Below, in pieces: positions 42,628 through 52,399 of a DNA stretch of 52,399 nucleotides; positions within the stretch are counted from its first letter, which is position 1, and each line of letters begins with the position of its first letter. The notes under the pieces are model-generated. The model saw only the letters and a list, made by a program, of their open reading frames with translations. It had not been told where the DNA came from and ran no database searches. Origin of the DNA: Chloroherpetonaceae bacterium. Its GTDB lineage: Bacteria > Bacteroidota > Chlorobiia > Chlorobiales > Thermochlorobacteraceae. The position numbers and the translations under genes are program-made. The DNA is taken from contig JANWWM010000050.1 of NCBI GenBank assembly GCA_025055975.1, positions 1 through 52,399 of the forward strand, in the 5' to 3' direction.

Positions 42628-42635
42628 TAACTTTG
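42628..42635 (+). promoter_or_regulatory. Possible -7 element for the Rad52-like gene
   Basis: TAACTTTG is an exact match to TAnnTTTG. The nearest upstream TTG (42609-42611) is only 16 bases away, short of the usual ~20, so support is partial. It lies 70 bases before the ATG at 42706. Confidence 0.3.
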
Positions 42636-42705
42636 CGCGAAAACTCCGCCTCGCTTCAAGCAAAGCGGCTCGCTAAAAACGAAATCGTTGCGAGATTTCA
42701 AAACG

Positions 42706-43194
42706 ATGACGAAGGCATTTTGGAACGCGCTCGCCAAACCTTTCGCGATCGAGGAGGTCTCCATACGCATCGGACAAAAGTCGAAAGACGGCGACAGCGC
42801 GTCGGTCTTCTTCTACGTGGAAGTCCCGACGATTGAAAATCGCTTGGATAGCGCGTGCGCGGAATTCGACGCGGCTTGGGAAACCCGAAAGGAAATCGTG
42901 TTCGCGTCCGAAAAATCCATCGTCGTCAAGTGCGCGCTGACGATTCACATCGACGGCAAAAGCCTGACGCGCGAGGACTTCGGCGAGGAGGTCGTCTCCA
43001 AAGAGGGCGCGACGGAAATCTACAAATCCGCCTCGAGCGATAGTTTCAAGCGAGCGGCGCGCGCTTTCGGCATCGGGCGCTACCTCGCCTCCGCGCCGTT
43101 CTTCGTCGCCAAACTCAACGACAAAGGGCGCTTCGTCAAAAAAGACGAAGAAATCATCGCCGAACTCTACCGACGAATGAACATCACCCTTTGA
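42706..43194 (+). CDS. Rad52/Rad22-family single-strand annealing protein (DdrA-like)
   Basis: A 162-residue Rad52/22-family protein that should bind single-stranded DNA and anneal complementary strands. The family's most conserved block is complete at 107-128: KSASSDSFKRAARAFGIGRY. Before it are TIENRLDSACAEFDAAWETR and the strand VVKCALTIHIDG followed by REDFGEE. Length fits the short bacterial DdrA/phage-type group rather than eukaryotic Rad52. The ATG at 42706 is chosen over a TTG at 42688. The phosphoesterase gene follows after 3 bases, so they form one operon. Confidence 0.85.
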   Translation: MTKAFWNALAKPFAIEEVSIRIGQKSKDGDSASVFFYVEVPTIENRLDSACAEFDAAWETRKEIVFASEKSIVVKCALTIHIDGKSLTREDFGEEVVSKEGATEIYKSASSDSFKRAARAFGIGRYLASAPFFVAKLNDKGRFVKKDEEIIAELYRRMNITL

Positions 43195-43197
43195 CCG

Positions 43198-44052
43198 ATG
43201 AAAATTGCCCATATCTCCGACATTCACTTGGATTCGCAACGCAACCCAAACTGCCTTGCGGAAATCGAAGAGCTGATTCAGCGCGTCTTTGACAAGGGCT
43301 ACGACCATCTTGTCATCACGGGCGACGTCGTCGATGTCGCCAACTACGACGACCTGTGGGCGCTTCGAGAAATTTTCAAGCGCAACGGCGCGCTGCATTG
43401 GGAGCGCGTAACCATCATTCCCGGCAATCACGACGTTTTCGGCAAGTATGAATTCACGAGCAATGGCGTGGGCGCGACCGCCTCTCGCGCCCTGCAATCG
43501 ACGGGATTGAACTTCGCCAAGAAGCTGCACGAGTTCTGCGACATCTTCCGCGAAACCATTACCGAAGAGCCTGAAATCACGACCTATTTCCCATTCGTCA
43601 AAGTCCTAAGCGGCGGCAAAAACGGCGTCGCGCTCGTTTCCTTTTCGAGCGTGCTCGAATGGTCGGTGCGCCACAATCCCGTCGGCTCTCGCGGCTACAT
43701 ACATGCCGAACAACGCCACGCGGCGACCCAAAAAGAAGTCTTGGACGCATTGAACGGGCGATTCAACATCGCGCTGTTTCATCACGCCTACCGAATTTTC
43801 GAGCCGAAAACCGCCGCCGACGCCGCGTTCATCTGGTCAATGGAACTCATCGAGCGCGAATCGTTCCTCAACACGATGAAAAAACTCAACGTCAAGATCG
43901 CCTTGCACGGACATTACCACAAAGCCGAAGTCTACGCCATCGATGGCATTGCCTTTATGAATTCAGGCTCGGTCAGGGACGCTCGAACCAAAATCAACTC
44001 CATCGTCATTCACGACGACGACGCATACTCGCAGGAGTTCGTCAAAGTTTAG
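43198..44052 (+). CDS. Calcineurin-like metallophosphoesterase
   Basis: A 284-residue enzyme with all dinuclear metal motifs: ISDIHLDS (Asp8, His10), TGDVVDVANYDD near 41-52, IIPGNHDVFGKYEF with GNHD at 76-79, a His in IALFHHAYR, and LHGHYHKAEVYAID near 235. The fold is shared by cAMP phosphodiesterases (CpdA) and by Mre11/SbcD nucleases. Coupling to a Rad52-like gene makes a DNA-processing role attractive, but the sequence alone does not decide this. The 3' end overlaps the convergent hepT gene by 11 bases. Confidence 0.88.
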   Translation: MKIAHISDIHLDSQRNPNCLAEIEELIQRVFDKGYDHLVITGDVVDVANYDDLWALREIFKRNGALHWERVTIIPGNHDVFGKYEFTSNGVGATASRALQSTGLNFAKKLHEFCDIFRETITEEPEITTYFPFVKVLSGGKNGVALVSFSSVLEWSVRHNPVGSRGYIHAEQRHAATQKEVLDALNGRFNIALFHHAYRIFEPKTAADAAFIWSMELIERESFLNTMKKLNVKIALHGHYHKAEVYAIDGIAFMNSGSVRDARTKINSIVIHDDDAYSQEFVKV

Positions 44053-44389
44053 TCAGCCTTGACTTCAACGTGATGAGTCGTTCTTTGTCGACGGGAAAAT
44101 GAACGGCGACGATGCGCCAAATCATCGCGTAGTCGATGCCGAAGTAGCCGTGCGAGAGCACGTCTCTCGCGCCGCTCATAGACTTCCAATCCAAGCTTGG
44201 CTCTTGAATTTTAATCTCGTCGGGAATCTTCTTTGTCGCTTCGCCGACGATTTCAATGGCTTTGACGACGGCATATTGGGTTTTTTTGTCAGCGAGAAAT
44301 TGGTCGAGGGTCATATTTTCAACGAAGCGTTGCGCGTCGTTCATTGCCGCAATCATATCGTCGAGGTAGTCGAGGTAGTTGCGGGGCAT
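44042..44389 (-). CDS. hepT: HepT-like (DUF86) ribonuclease toxin
   Basis: A 115-residue HEPN protein of the HepT/DUF86 family. The active-site motif Rx4HxY is present as RDVLSHGY at 75-82, preceded by KAIEIVGEATKKIPDEIK. HepT-type HEPN proteins cleave RNA and are neutralised by MntA-like nucleotidyltransferases, which AMPylate them. The MntA-like gene lies upstream on the same strand, but 171 bases away instead of adjacent. Confidence 0.88.
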   Translation of the reverse strand: MPRNYLDYLDDMIAAMNDAQRFVENMTLDQFLADKKTQYAVVKAIEIVGEATKKIPDEIKIQEPSLDWKSMSGARDVLSHGYFGIDYAMIWRIVAVHFPVDKERLITLKSRLTKL

Positions 44390-44560
44390 TGCGTCTAAAT
44401 AATGAAGTTCGTCGGCAAATTAAATGCGTCTGACGCGCTTCAACAAGAGCTTGACGGCGAGCGAAACAAACCCGAAGATTATTTCGAGCAAAAAAGATTT
44501 CGCGGAAGCGAGAATCGACCATTGCTCACGAAGCGGCGCGACGCCGTTCGACAGACGAGC

Positions 44561-44860
44561 CTAAATCATCTCGACTTCTTTGATGATGCGCTCTGCGACG
44601 CGAGGTTTTAAGGTTTTTTGGTTGACAAGATCGACCTTGCAAGACGTGATTTCGGAAAGAAAGTTTTTCAGGCGGATAAAATCGTAGAGCGAAAGTGCAT
44701 TGGGTTCTTCGAACTCCACGAGAATGTCAAGATCGCTTTCAGGGGTTTGCGAGCCGCGCCGATACGACCCGAAAATTCCGAGACGGCGAACCGAATAAAC
44801 GGTTTGCAGGCGAGGCAGTTCGCGTTTCAAGATTTCCTTGATCTCGCGCAACGATTTCAT
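44561..44860 (-). CDS. mntA: MntA-like minimal nucleotidyltransferase antitoxin
   Basis: A 99-residue nucleotidyltransferase with the GSx10DxD motif exactly in place: GS at 31-32, Asp43 and Asp45 (GIFGSYRRGSQTPESDLDIL). The rest (FIRLKNFLSEITSCKVDLVN) is typical of the family. It should transfer AMP to the HepT tyrosine to silence the toxin. The ATG at 44860 is fixed by an in-frame stop just upstream, in a TTTCAT-repeat leader. The gap to hepT holds no convincing gene. Confidence 0.88.
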   Translation of the reverse strand: MKSLREIKEILKRELPRLQTVYSVRRLGIFGSYRRGSQTPESDLDILVEFEEPNALSLYDFIRLKNFLSEITSCKVDLVNQKTLKPRVAERIIKEVEMI

Positions 44861-44891
44861 TTCATTTTCATTTCATTGATCATTTCATTGA
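44855..44891. repeat. Short TTTCAT-type direct repeat at the mntA start
   Basis: Irregular TTTCAT/TTTCATT units run from inside the mntA start codon into its leader. On the minus strand this gives four closely spaced ATGAAA or ATGA starts. It may be simple slippage-prone sequence. Confidence 0.5.
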
Positions 44892-44918
44892 CTTTTCAAA
44901 ACAAATATCGCCAAATCA

Positions 44919-45704
44919 ATGACCTTGCTCAAACGCGCTTGGTTCTCGTTTTTCGCGCTATGGCTCTTGGCGCAGAGCCTTGCGGCGCAAAGCTCCGAAG
45001 AAGCCACGTCGGGCACGAAAGCCACGATTGAGCCGCGCTATCTCTACAACTTGCCAACCGCGGGCACTTTGCGACGCGGCGCATATTGCGTCGAGGGTTG
45101 GTTCTTCGCGGGCGGCGGCGCGATGACGAGCGTTTCGGTCGGGGTCGCCGAACGCTTCTCGTTTGGCGTTTCCTACGGCGCAGGCAACCTGATTGGGTCG
45201 GGCAATCCAAGCTGGAATCCCGCGCCTGGCGTGATGGCGCGCTACCGCATCATTGACGAGGATTTGCAAATGCCCGCCATCACGATTGGCTTTGAATCCC
45301 AAGGGCGCGGCAACTTCGTCAGAGGCATCGATCGCTACGAGCGCAAATCGCCCGGCTTTTTCGTCGCCGCCACGAAAAATTTTGAGTTTCTCGGCTACCT
45401 TGCCTTGACGGGCGGAATGAACTACGGCTTGGAACGCAAAGACGATGGCGGCTGGAATGTCTATGTCGGCGCGGAAAAAACCATCGGCAAAGAGGTCAGT
45501 CTCTACGCGCAATACGACTTCGCGCTCAACGACAATCGCGCCCAAGCGCTCGGCGACGGCAACGGTTTCTTGGATCTCGGCGTGAGAGTCTCGCTCGGCG
45601 AAGGCTTGATGATTGAACTCAATTTCACGAATCTCAACGACAACTTCAAGAACATTCCCGCCGTGAGCCGCTCGGTGCGAATCGAGTATGTGAATGCGTT
45701 TTGA
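44919..45704 (+). CDS. Exported outer-membrane beta-barrel-like protein, possibly YjbH-like
   Basis: A 261-residue protein with a clear signal peptide (AWFSFFALWLLAQSLAAQ). The mature part alternates short strands and tight turns, e.g. SVSVGVAERFSFGVSYGAG, LAYLALTGGMNYGLE-like stretches and VSLYAQYDFALNDN, and ends with a short strand and a Phe, as barrels do. PGVMARYRIIDEDLQMPAIT resembles YjbH-like polysaccharide-export barrels and related uncharacterised families. Function unknown. Confidence 0.6.
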   Translation: MTLLKRAWFSFFALWLLAQSLAAQSSEEATSGTKATIEPRYLYNLPTAGTLRRGAYCVEGWFFAGGGAMTSVSVGVAERFSFGVSYGAGNLIGSGNPSWNPAPGVMARYRIIDEDLQMPAITIGFESQGRGNFVRGIDRYERKSPGFFVAATKNFEFLGYLALTGGMNYGLERKDDGGWNVYVGAEKTIGKEVSLYAQYDFALNDNRAQALGDGNGFLDLGVRVSLGEGLMIELNFTNLNDNFKNIPAVSRSVRIEYVNAF

Positions 45705-45766
45705 GCGTCAAGTCCGCGCCAAACGTCTGTGACGGCGCGCACAAGAAAAGCTCCGCCAAACGTGCT

Positions 45767-45774
45767 TATCTTTG
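45767..45774 (+). promoter_or_regulatory. Possible -7 promoter element of the lipoprotein gene
   Basis: TATCTTTG, exact TAnnTTTG, 30 bases before the ATG at 45804. There is no TTG at the usual distance upstream. Confidence 0.3.
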
Positions 45775-45803
45775 CGCGCCTATCCAACCAAAACCAACCT
45801 ACG

Positions 45804-46247
45804 ATGAAGCATCTGTCGCTCGTGGCGCTCGCGCTTTGCCTTTCAGCCTGCGGCTCGTCGAAACAAGCCGAACCGCCGCTTGCCAAGTTGCCCGCGCAAA
45901 TTCCGCCGAGCCACTGCCGCATTATCGGAACCATCGTCAGCATTGACCCGACGCGCTCGACCAATCCGCAAGACCCCTGTTCAAAAGCCCCGTGCAAAGC
46001 CAAAGTCAAGATCACGAGAGTCCTTGGCTACGGCTCAGGCTTTTCGGCGACGCTCGCCGAGGGCAAAGAGGTCGAGATGACCTTCGCGTTCACCCTCGCC
46101 CCAACGACGAAAGACCTTTTCCCGAACCTTGTCGCCCGATACAAGGGCTTGAAAGAGGGCGACTCGTTTCAAGCCGACGTGCAATCGTCGCTCAAACTGG
46201 GCGACGACAAACCATCGCTCACCGTGATGGCTTACGAAGTTCAGTGA
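45804..46247 (+). CDS. Small lipoprotein of unknown function
   Basis: A 147-residue protein with a lipoprotein signal, LVALALCLSAC, giving lipidated Cys16. The mature part has paired Cys (DPCSKAPC) and a beta-rich domain (IIGTIVSIDPTRST, KVKITRVLGYGSGFSATL) that may be an OB-like fold. I do not recognise a family. The ATG at 45804 starts the signal. It is followed 28 bases later by the T9SS cargo gene on the same strand. Confidence 0.7.
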   Translation: MKHLSLVALALCLSACGSSKQAEPPLAKLPAQIPPSHCRIIGTIVSIDPTRSTNPQDPCSKAPCKAKVKITRVLGYGSGFSATLAEGKEVEMTFAFTLAPTTKDLFPNLVARYKGLKEGDSFQADVQSSLKLGDDKPSLTVMAYEVQ

Positions 46248-46275
46248 TGGTCAACCCAAACTTAGAAGTGAAAAG

Positions 46276-49041
46276 ATGAAAAACGACGGCAAACTTCTCG
46301 CAATCGCTCTGCTGATGGCGGGCGTTGCGCTTCTTGCGCTCAAATACGCCGCGCCCAAAAATCCGACCAGTCAGGTCGCAAAACCCTTGTCGCCGAAGCC
46401 CGTCGTTGGCACGACGGAAAATCCTCGCGCGCGAATCGAGTATGAGACGCGAATGCTCGTCGACCCGAAAACGAAACAAATTCCGCGCGACATTCGCAGG
46501 CTCGAACTCGACTACGCCGAAACGTTGCCAGAGATTGACGAAGGTTCGACCGAGTCGTTCACTTGGACGCATCGCGGTCCGTGGAACGTGGGCGGCAGAA
46601 CGCGCGCCTTGGCGCTCGATGTCTCCGACCCCAACGAGCAAACGATTCTCGCGGGCGGCGTTTCGGGCGGAATGTGGCGCAGCACGAATGGCGGAACGAG
46701 TTGGACGCGCGTCACGAACCCGCTGCAACTGCAAAGCGTTACCTGCATCGCCCAAGACACGCGAACGGGCAGAACGAACACGTGGTATTACGGCACGGGA
46801 GAATTTCTCGGCAACAGCGCCAGCGGCGGCGATGCTTTCTTCAAGGGCGATGGCATCTTCAAATCTACCGACGGCGGACTGACGTGGACGCAACTGGCTT
46901 CGACCGTTTCAGGCACGCCGCAAACGTTTGACCTCGTAACCGACTTCATCTACAACATCGCCATTGACCCCTCCAACTCGACGCAAGACGAAGTCTACGC
47001 GGCTTGCTACGGCGCGGTGCTACGCTCGACCAACGGCGGAGCGTCGTGGAGCGTGGTTCTCAATGGGCTTGGCAATCCGAATCAAGCGATTGCGACCGAT
47101 GTCGCCGTAACCTCGACGGGCGTGGTCTATGCGACCGTCAGCAACAACAGTTCCGCTACGCGAGGCATCTTCCGCTCGACCGACGGCGTGAATTGGACGA
47201 ACATCACGCCTAGCGGTTTCCCGTCGAACTATCGCCGCATCGTCATTGGCATTGCGCCCTCCAACGAAAACATCGTCTATTTCTTGGGCGAAACGCCGGG
47301 CGGCGGAAAACTCACCAACCCCGAAGAAAACGAATGGATGAGCCTTTGGCGATACAATGCGGCAACGAATTCGTGGCAAAATCGCTCCAACAACTTGCCC
47401 GACACGTCCACGTTTGGAACGCCGCTTGGCGGTTTCAATTCGCAAGGCTCTTACAACCTCGTCGTGAAAGTCAAGCCCGACAATGAAAACTTCGTCATCA
47501 TTGGCGGCACGAACCTGTATCGATCGACCGATGGCTTCTCGACCGCCAACAACATCGCTTGGATTGGCGGCTATCACCCCACTGAGTTTCTCTATCCGAA
47601 TCATCATCCCGACCAACACGCCATCGTATTCTATCGCAACGCGGCGCGAAGCAATTGGATGCTGAGCGGATGCGACGCGGGCGTGAGCCGCACCACCAAC
47701 ATCGCCGCTTCAAACGTGTCTTGGACGCGCCTCAGCAACGGCTACCTGACGACGCAGTTCTACACGATTGCCATTCAGAACGCGAGCGGCGACGTGAAAA
47801 TCATCGGGGGCAAACAAGACAATGGCACCTATCGCACCGTCTCGAGCTCGAGCACGGCGAATTGGCAAAGTATTCTCGGCGGCGATGGCGCTTATTGCGC
47901 GATTGCCGCGTCAGGCAACCCGCACTACGTCTCTTCGCAAAACGGCTTTACGCTTCGATTAACGCTGGATGCGGCTGGAAATTACGATCCGACCAACTGG
48001 ACGCGCGTCGACCCGCAAGGCGGCTCAGGCTACCTGTTCATCAATCCTTTCAAGCTTGACCCTAACAACTCGAACCGAATGTATTTCGCGGGCGGCACGA
48101 GGCTTTGGCGCAACGACAATCTCACGGGCATTCCGTCGCTTTCCAACGAGCCTGCGTCGTTTGGTTGGACGAGCATCAATCTGCCCATTAGTCAGACCGC
48201 CATCTCAGCGATTGCCGTCTCGACCACGCCCGCCAATCGCGTCTATGTGGGCACGGCAACTGGCGACGTGTTGCGAATCGACAATGCCCAGAGCGCCTCG
48301 CCAACCATCACAAACGTAACGGGCGCGTCAATGCCTGCGGAAGGATATGTGAGCGACATTGCTATTGACCCGTCAAACGCCAACAACGCGATGGTTGTCT
48401 TTTCAAACTACAACGTCATCAGCCTTTACTACACGACGAATGGCGGAACGAGTTGGACGGCGGTGGCGGGCAATTTGGAGCAAAACCCAGACGGCACGGG
48501 CAACGGTCCGTCGTGTCGTTGCGCGGCGATTCGCAACGTGTCGGGCGGAAAGGTTTTCCTCGTGGGCACGAGCACGGGTTTGTATGTAACCTCGACCCTC
48601 AACGGAATGTCGACCGTTTGGCAACGCCAAGCGCCGAACTCGATTGGCAGAGCCGTCGTAACCGCGATAGCGACGCGCGAGTCCGATGGGGTGGTCGTTG
48701 CGGCGACGCACGGCAACGGCGTTTATAGCGCCACGGTCAATTCGCTCGTGTCCGCGCCGAAGCAAACCCCGAAGCCAAAATCCTTTATGCTCGCGCAAAA
48801 TTACCCGAACCCCTTCAACCCCAGCACGACGATTGAGTATCGACTGCCGAGCGCCAGCGACGTCACGTTGGAAGTCTTCGATGCGCTTGGCAGGAAGGTG
48901 AGAACGCTCGTCAATGAGCGACAAGGCGCGGGAACGCATCAAGTTCATTTCAACGCGGCAGGCTTGGCGAGCGGAACATACTTCTACAAGTTGCGAGCGG
49001 GCGACAACGTCGAAACGCGAAAAATGTTGCTCGTCAAATAG
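46276..49041 (+). CDS. T9SS-secreted BNR/sortilin-type beta-propeller protein with type A sorting domain
   Basis: A 921-residue secreted protein. It starts with an export signal (LLAIALLMAGVALLAL). Repeated BNR/Asp-box units (S-T-N/D-G-G-x-S/T-W) recur from ~135 to ~800, e.g. GGMWRSTNGGTSWTRVTN and STDGGLTWTQLA, as in sortilin/VPS10-like propellers. The last ~80 residues are a T9SS type A sorting domain beginning NYPNPFNPSTTIEYRLP, with LEVFDALGRKVRTLV and a final KMLLVK. SprA at 28-36 kb is the expected exporter. The ligand or substrate of the propeller is unknown. Confidence 0.92.
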   Translation: MKNDGKLLAIALLMAGVALLALKYAAPKNPTSQVAKPLSPKPVVGTTENPRARIEYETRMLVDPKTKQIPRDIRRLELDYAETLPEIDEGSTESFTWTHRGPWNVGGRTRALALDVSDPNEQTILAGGVSGGMWRSTNGGTSWTRVTNPLQLQSVTCIAQDTRTGRTNTWYYGTGEFLGNSASGGDAFFKGDGIFKSTDGGLTWTQLASTVSGTPQTFDLVTDFIYNIAIDPSNSTQDEVYAACYGAVLRSTNGGASWSVVLNGLGNPNQAIATDVAVTSTGVVYATVSNNSSATRGIFRSTDGVNWTNITPSGFPSNYRRIVIGIAPSNENIVYFLGETPGGGKLTNPEENEWMSLWRYNAATNSWQNRSNNLPDTSTFGTPLGGFNSQGSYNLVVKVKPDNENFVIIGGTNLYRSTDGFSTANNIAWIGGYHPTEFLYPNHHPDQHAIVFYRNAARSNWMLSGCDAGVSRTTNIAASNVSWTRLSNGYLTTQFYTIAIQNASGDVKIIGGKQDNGTYRTVSSSSTANWQSILGGDGAYCAIAASGNPHYVSSQNGFTLRLTLDAAGNYDPTNWTRVDPQGGSGYLFINPFKLDPNNSNRMYFAGGTRLWRNDNLTGIPSLSNEPASFGWTSINLPISQTAISAIAVSTTPANRVYVGTATGDVLRIDNAQSASPTITNVTGASMPAEGYVSDIAIDPSNANNAMVVFSNYNVISLYYTTNGGTSWTAVAGNLEQNPDGTGNGPSCRCAAIRNVSGGKVFLVGTSTGLYVTSTLNGMSTVWQRQAPNSIGRAVVTAIATRESDGVVVAATHGNGVYSATVNSLVSAPKQTPKPKSFMLAQNYPNPFNPSTTIEYRLPSASDVTLEVFDALGRKVRTLVNERQGAGTHQVHFNAAGLASGTYFYKLRAGDNVETRKMLLVK

Positions 49042-49162
49042 CGACGGCGACGTAAATTCGGCGCGTCGAGACCTCTCGGTTCCGAGCGGGCGATGAATCC
49101 AAAACGATGGGTTCGCGCCTCGCTCGGAATGTTTTTTAAGAACGCCAAACGACGCATCGCCA

Positions 49163-50599
49163 ATGAAATTCGCTTGTCTTTTTCTCGCGCTGATGTCGCT
49201 GTCCGTTGGCGCCTTCGCGCAGCGCGTGATGCCAAACATCGACTTGCCGCCCGAATCGGCATACGACCCCGACCGTCCGCCGCCCTCGTTCCACAAGCAA
49301 AACCGCGAGCGGTTTCTCTCGATGCTCCCCGATAGCTCGATTGCCATCTTCTTCGCCAACGATTTGAAGACGCGCAACAACGACGTCGAGTATCTCTTCC
49401 GACAATCGAACTCCATCCTCTATCTCACGGGGCTTTACGACGAGCCCAACGCCGCGCTGCTGCTCTCCAAATTCCCGATGCCGTTTCAAAATTTCGCAAC
49501 GACGGAAATCCTCTTCGTTCAGCCGCGCAACGCCTTGATGGAGACTTGGACGGGAAGACGCTTGGGTCCAGAAGGCGCGACGCAAAAACTCGGCGTCGCC
49601 GCCGCAACGATCATCGATTCGCTTCAACCCTATCTGTTCAACGAACTGCTCAAAACCTATCGCGCTCTCGTCAAGCGCGTTTTCATTTCCTACCCCGCGA
49701 AAGATTACGCCGATTCCGACGGCGATTACGCCAAACTCGTCAAGACCATTGATGCGCGCCTGCGCGAGGACAAAACGCTCGTCGTTCAAAACGCCTCGCC
49801 GCTTCTCGGACAGATGCGCCAAATCAAACACCCCATTGAAATCGACTTGATTCAAAAAGCGACCGACGCGACGATCGCCGCGCACTTGGAAGCCATCAAG
49901 TCGTGCGAGCCGAACATGCGCGAATACGAACTTGCCGCCGTCGCCGAGTATGTCTTCAAGAAAAAAGGATGCGAATACGTGGCGTATCCAAGCATCGTGG
50001 GCGCGGGCGAAAACAGCGTGATTCTGCACTACAACTCGACGCGCAAAAAAATTTTGGACGGCGAACTCGTCTTGATGGACATGGGCGGCGAATACCACGG
50101 CTACGCGACCGACATTACGCGCACCATTCCCGCCAACGGCAAATTCACGCCCGAACAGCGCGCCATTTACGACCTCGTTCTCGCCGCGCAAGATAGCGCC
50201 ATCGCGCAGTGCAAGCCGGGCAACTCGTTCCGCGCCCCGCATCAGAAAGCCGTCGAGGTCATCGCCGAAGGCTTGCTCAAACTTGGCTTGATTCAAGACA
50301 AAGCGGACTATCGCCGATACTTTATGCACGGCACGTCGCATAGCGTCGGACTCGATGTGCACGATCCGGGAATGGCGGTTCTGCAAGCGGGACAAGTTCT
50401 CACCGTCGAACCGGGCATCTACATCGCCGAAGGCTCGCCGTGCGAACGCAAGTGGTGGAACATCGGGGTTCGAATCGAGGATATGATTTTGATTACGGAA
50501 ACGGGCGCGCGCGTAATGTCCGCCGCCCTGCCGCGCAAAGCCGAAGACATCGAAACGTTGATGAAGGAAAAAGGAATCGGAAACCTCGCAATCAAGTGA
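49163..50599 (+). CDS. Exported Xaa-Pro aminopeptidase (M24B metallopeptidase)
   Basis: A 478-residue protein with the creatinase N-terminal domain (RERFLSMLPDSSIAIFFAND) and a pita-bread C-terminal domain. The five metal ligands are Asp306, Asp317, His393, Glu416 and Glu439, in LMDMGGEYHGYATDITRTIP, HGTSHSVGLDVHD, TVEPG and RIEDM. It removes N-terminal residues before proline. A signal peptide (FACLFLALMSLSVGAFAQ) directs it to the periplasm or beyond, unlike the cytoplasmic PepP of E. coli; similar exported forms occur in other Bacteroidota. Confidence 0.92.
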   Translation: MKFACLFLALMSLSVGAFAQRVMPNIDLPPESAYDPDRPPPSFHKQNRERFLSMLPDSSIAIFFANDLKTRNNDVEYLFRQSNSILYLTGLYDEPNAALLLSKFPMPFQNFATTEILFVQPRNALMETWTGRRLGPEGATQKLGVAAATIIDSLQPYLFNELLKTYRALVKRVFISYPAKDYADSDGDYAKLVKTIDARLREDKTLVVQNASPLLGQMRQIKHPIEIDLIQKATDATIAAHLEAIKSCEPNMREYELAAVAEYVFKKKGCEYVAYPSIVGAGENSVILHYNSTRKKILDGELVLMDMGGEYHGYATDITRTIPANGKFTPEQRAIYDLVLAAQDSAIAQCKPGNSFRAPHQKAVEVIAEGLLKLGLIQDKADYRRYFMHGTSHSVGLDVHDPGMAVLQAGQVLTVEPGIYIAEGSPCERKWWNIGVRIEDMILITETGARVMSAALPRKAEDIETLMKEKGIGNLAIK

Positions 50600-50640
50600 G
50601 CAAACGCCTTGGCAAACTCGACCTCCAATGCGCGTCGCGT

Positions 50641-52332
<1,692 letters not shown>

Positions 52333-52364
52333 TTATAAAACGGCAGTTCTGCAAGAAATAGATT

Positions 52365-52392
52365 GAGGGGAAGGCAATCCCGCCTTCCCCTC
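52365..52392 (-). terminator. Hairpin upstream of pyrG, probable terminator of an off-window gene
   Basis: GAGGGGAAGGC (52365-52375) is perfectly inverted at 52382-52392 with a 6-base loop. On the minus strand the stem is followed by AATCTATTTCTTG, moderately T-rich, so it could terminate a leftward gene beyond the window edge. If it works on the + strand, the T tract lies outside the window. Confidence 0.55.
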
Positions 52393-52399
52393 GAGAGAC

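Noticed and set aside
44319-44611. Small frames in the hepT-mntA gap on both strands (67 and 69 codons)
   Set aside because: Odd composition, no motif, and they overlap the ends of the recognised genes.
52365-52392. Hairpin near pyrG as a pyrimidine attenuator
   Set aside because: It lies outside the likely pyrG leader with no clear T tract before the gene; a terminator of the preceding gene is simpler.

Overview
The window looks like the replication-origin region of a chromosome from a chlorophototrophic member of the Chlorobi branch of the Bacteroidota/Chlorobiota group. Four signs support this. There is a full-length BchH-type magnesium chelatase large subunit at 37.1-40.9 kb. There is a 2448-residue SprA, the outer-membrane translocon of the type IX secretion system (T9SS). 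There is an exported protein with a T9SS C-terminal sorting domain at 46.3-49.0 kb. Several promoters match the Bacteroidota pattern TTG-N20-TAnnTTTG instead of the sigma-70 pattern. T9SS and bacteriochlorophyll genes occur together in Chloroherpeton- or Thermochlorobacter-like lineages. The lineage is my inference; the genes are seen directly.

Layout: 0-1.8 kb holds a PIN/DUF2281 toxin-antitoxin-like pair and ychF. 1.9-4.6 kb holds the leftward rpmH-rnpA-yidD-yidC cluster. 4.6-5.0 kb is the likely oriC, with five DnaA boxes all in the same orientation, the last lying on the dnaA start codon. 5.0-9.95 kb is the rightward set dnaA, dnaN, recF, dciA and a Uma2-family gene. 9.9-17 kb is mixed: a double split-barrel flavin-type protein, an HD phosphohydrolase, an M48 protease, an NlpC/P60 lipoprotein, a DUF169 protein, a PAP2 phosphatase and a second Uma2 gene. 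17.1-24.7 kb is a leftward translation operon, rimP-nusA-infB-rbfA-truB-ribF-rpsO. 24.8-36.9 kb, also leftward, holds a GT4 glycosyltransferase, an MscS channel, a threonine aldolase, sprA and a GT9 glycosyltransferase. 37-52.4 kb holds bchH, a thioredoxin-fold lipoprotein-like gene, a Rad52-like/phosphoesterase pair, a HepT/MntA-type pair, two exported proteins, a T9SS cargo protein, an exported Xaa-Pro aminopeptidase and pyrG.

Most genes are conserved housekeeping genes. The best candidates for something undescribed are these: an intrinsic terminator between a consensus promoter and rimP-nusA, suggesting attenuation of the operon that makes NusA; a Rad52-family annealing protein coupled to a calcineurin-like phosphoesterase; a tandem PNPOx-fold protein with an unrecognised C-terminal domain; a TlpA-like protein that has lost both redox cysteines; and a family of dispersed hairpin repeats with GU-compensated stems. 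The translation operon is also head-on to replication if the origin at 4.8 kb is active. No tRNA, rRNA, CRISPR array, transposase or prophage gene was seen.
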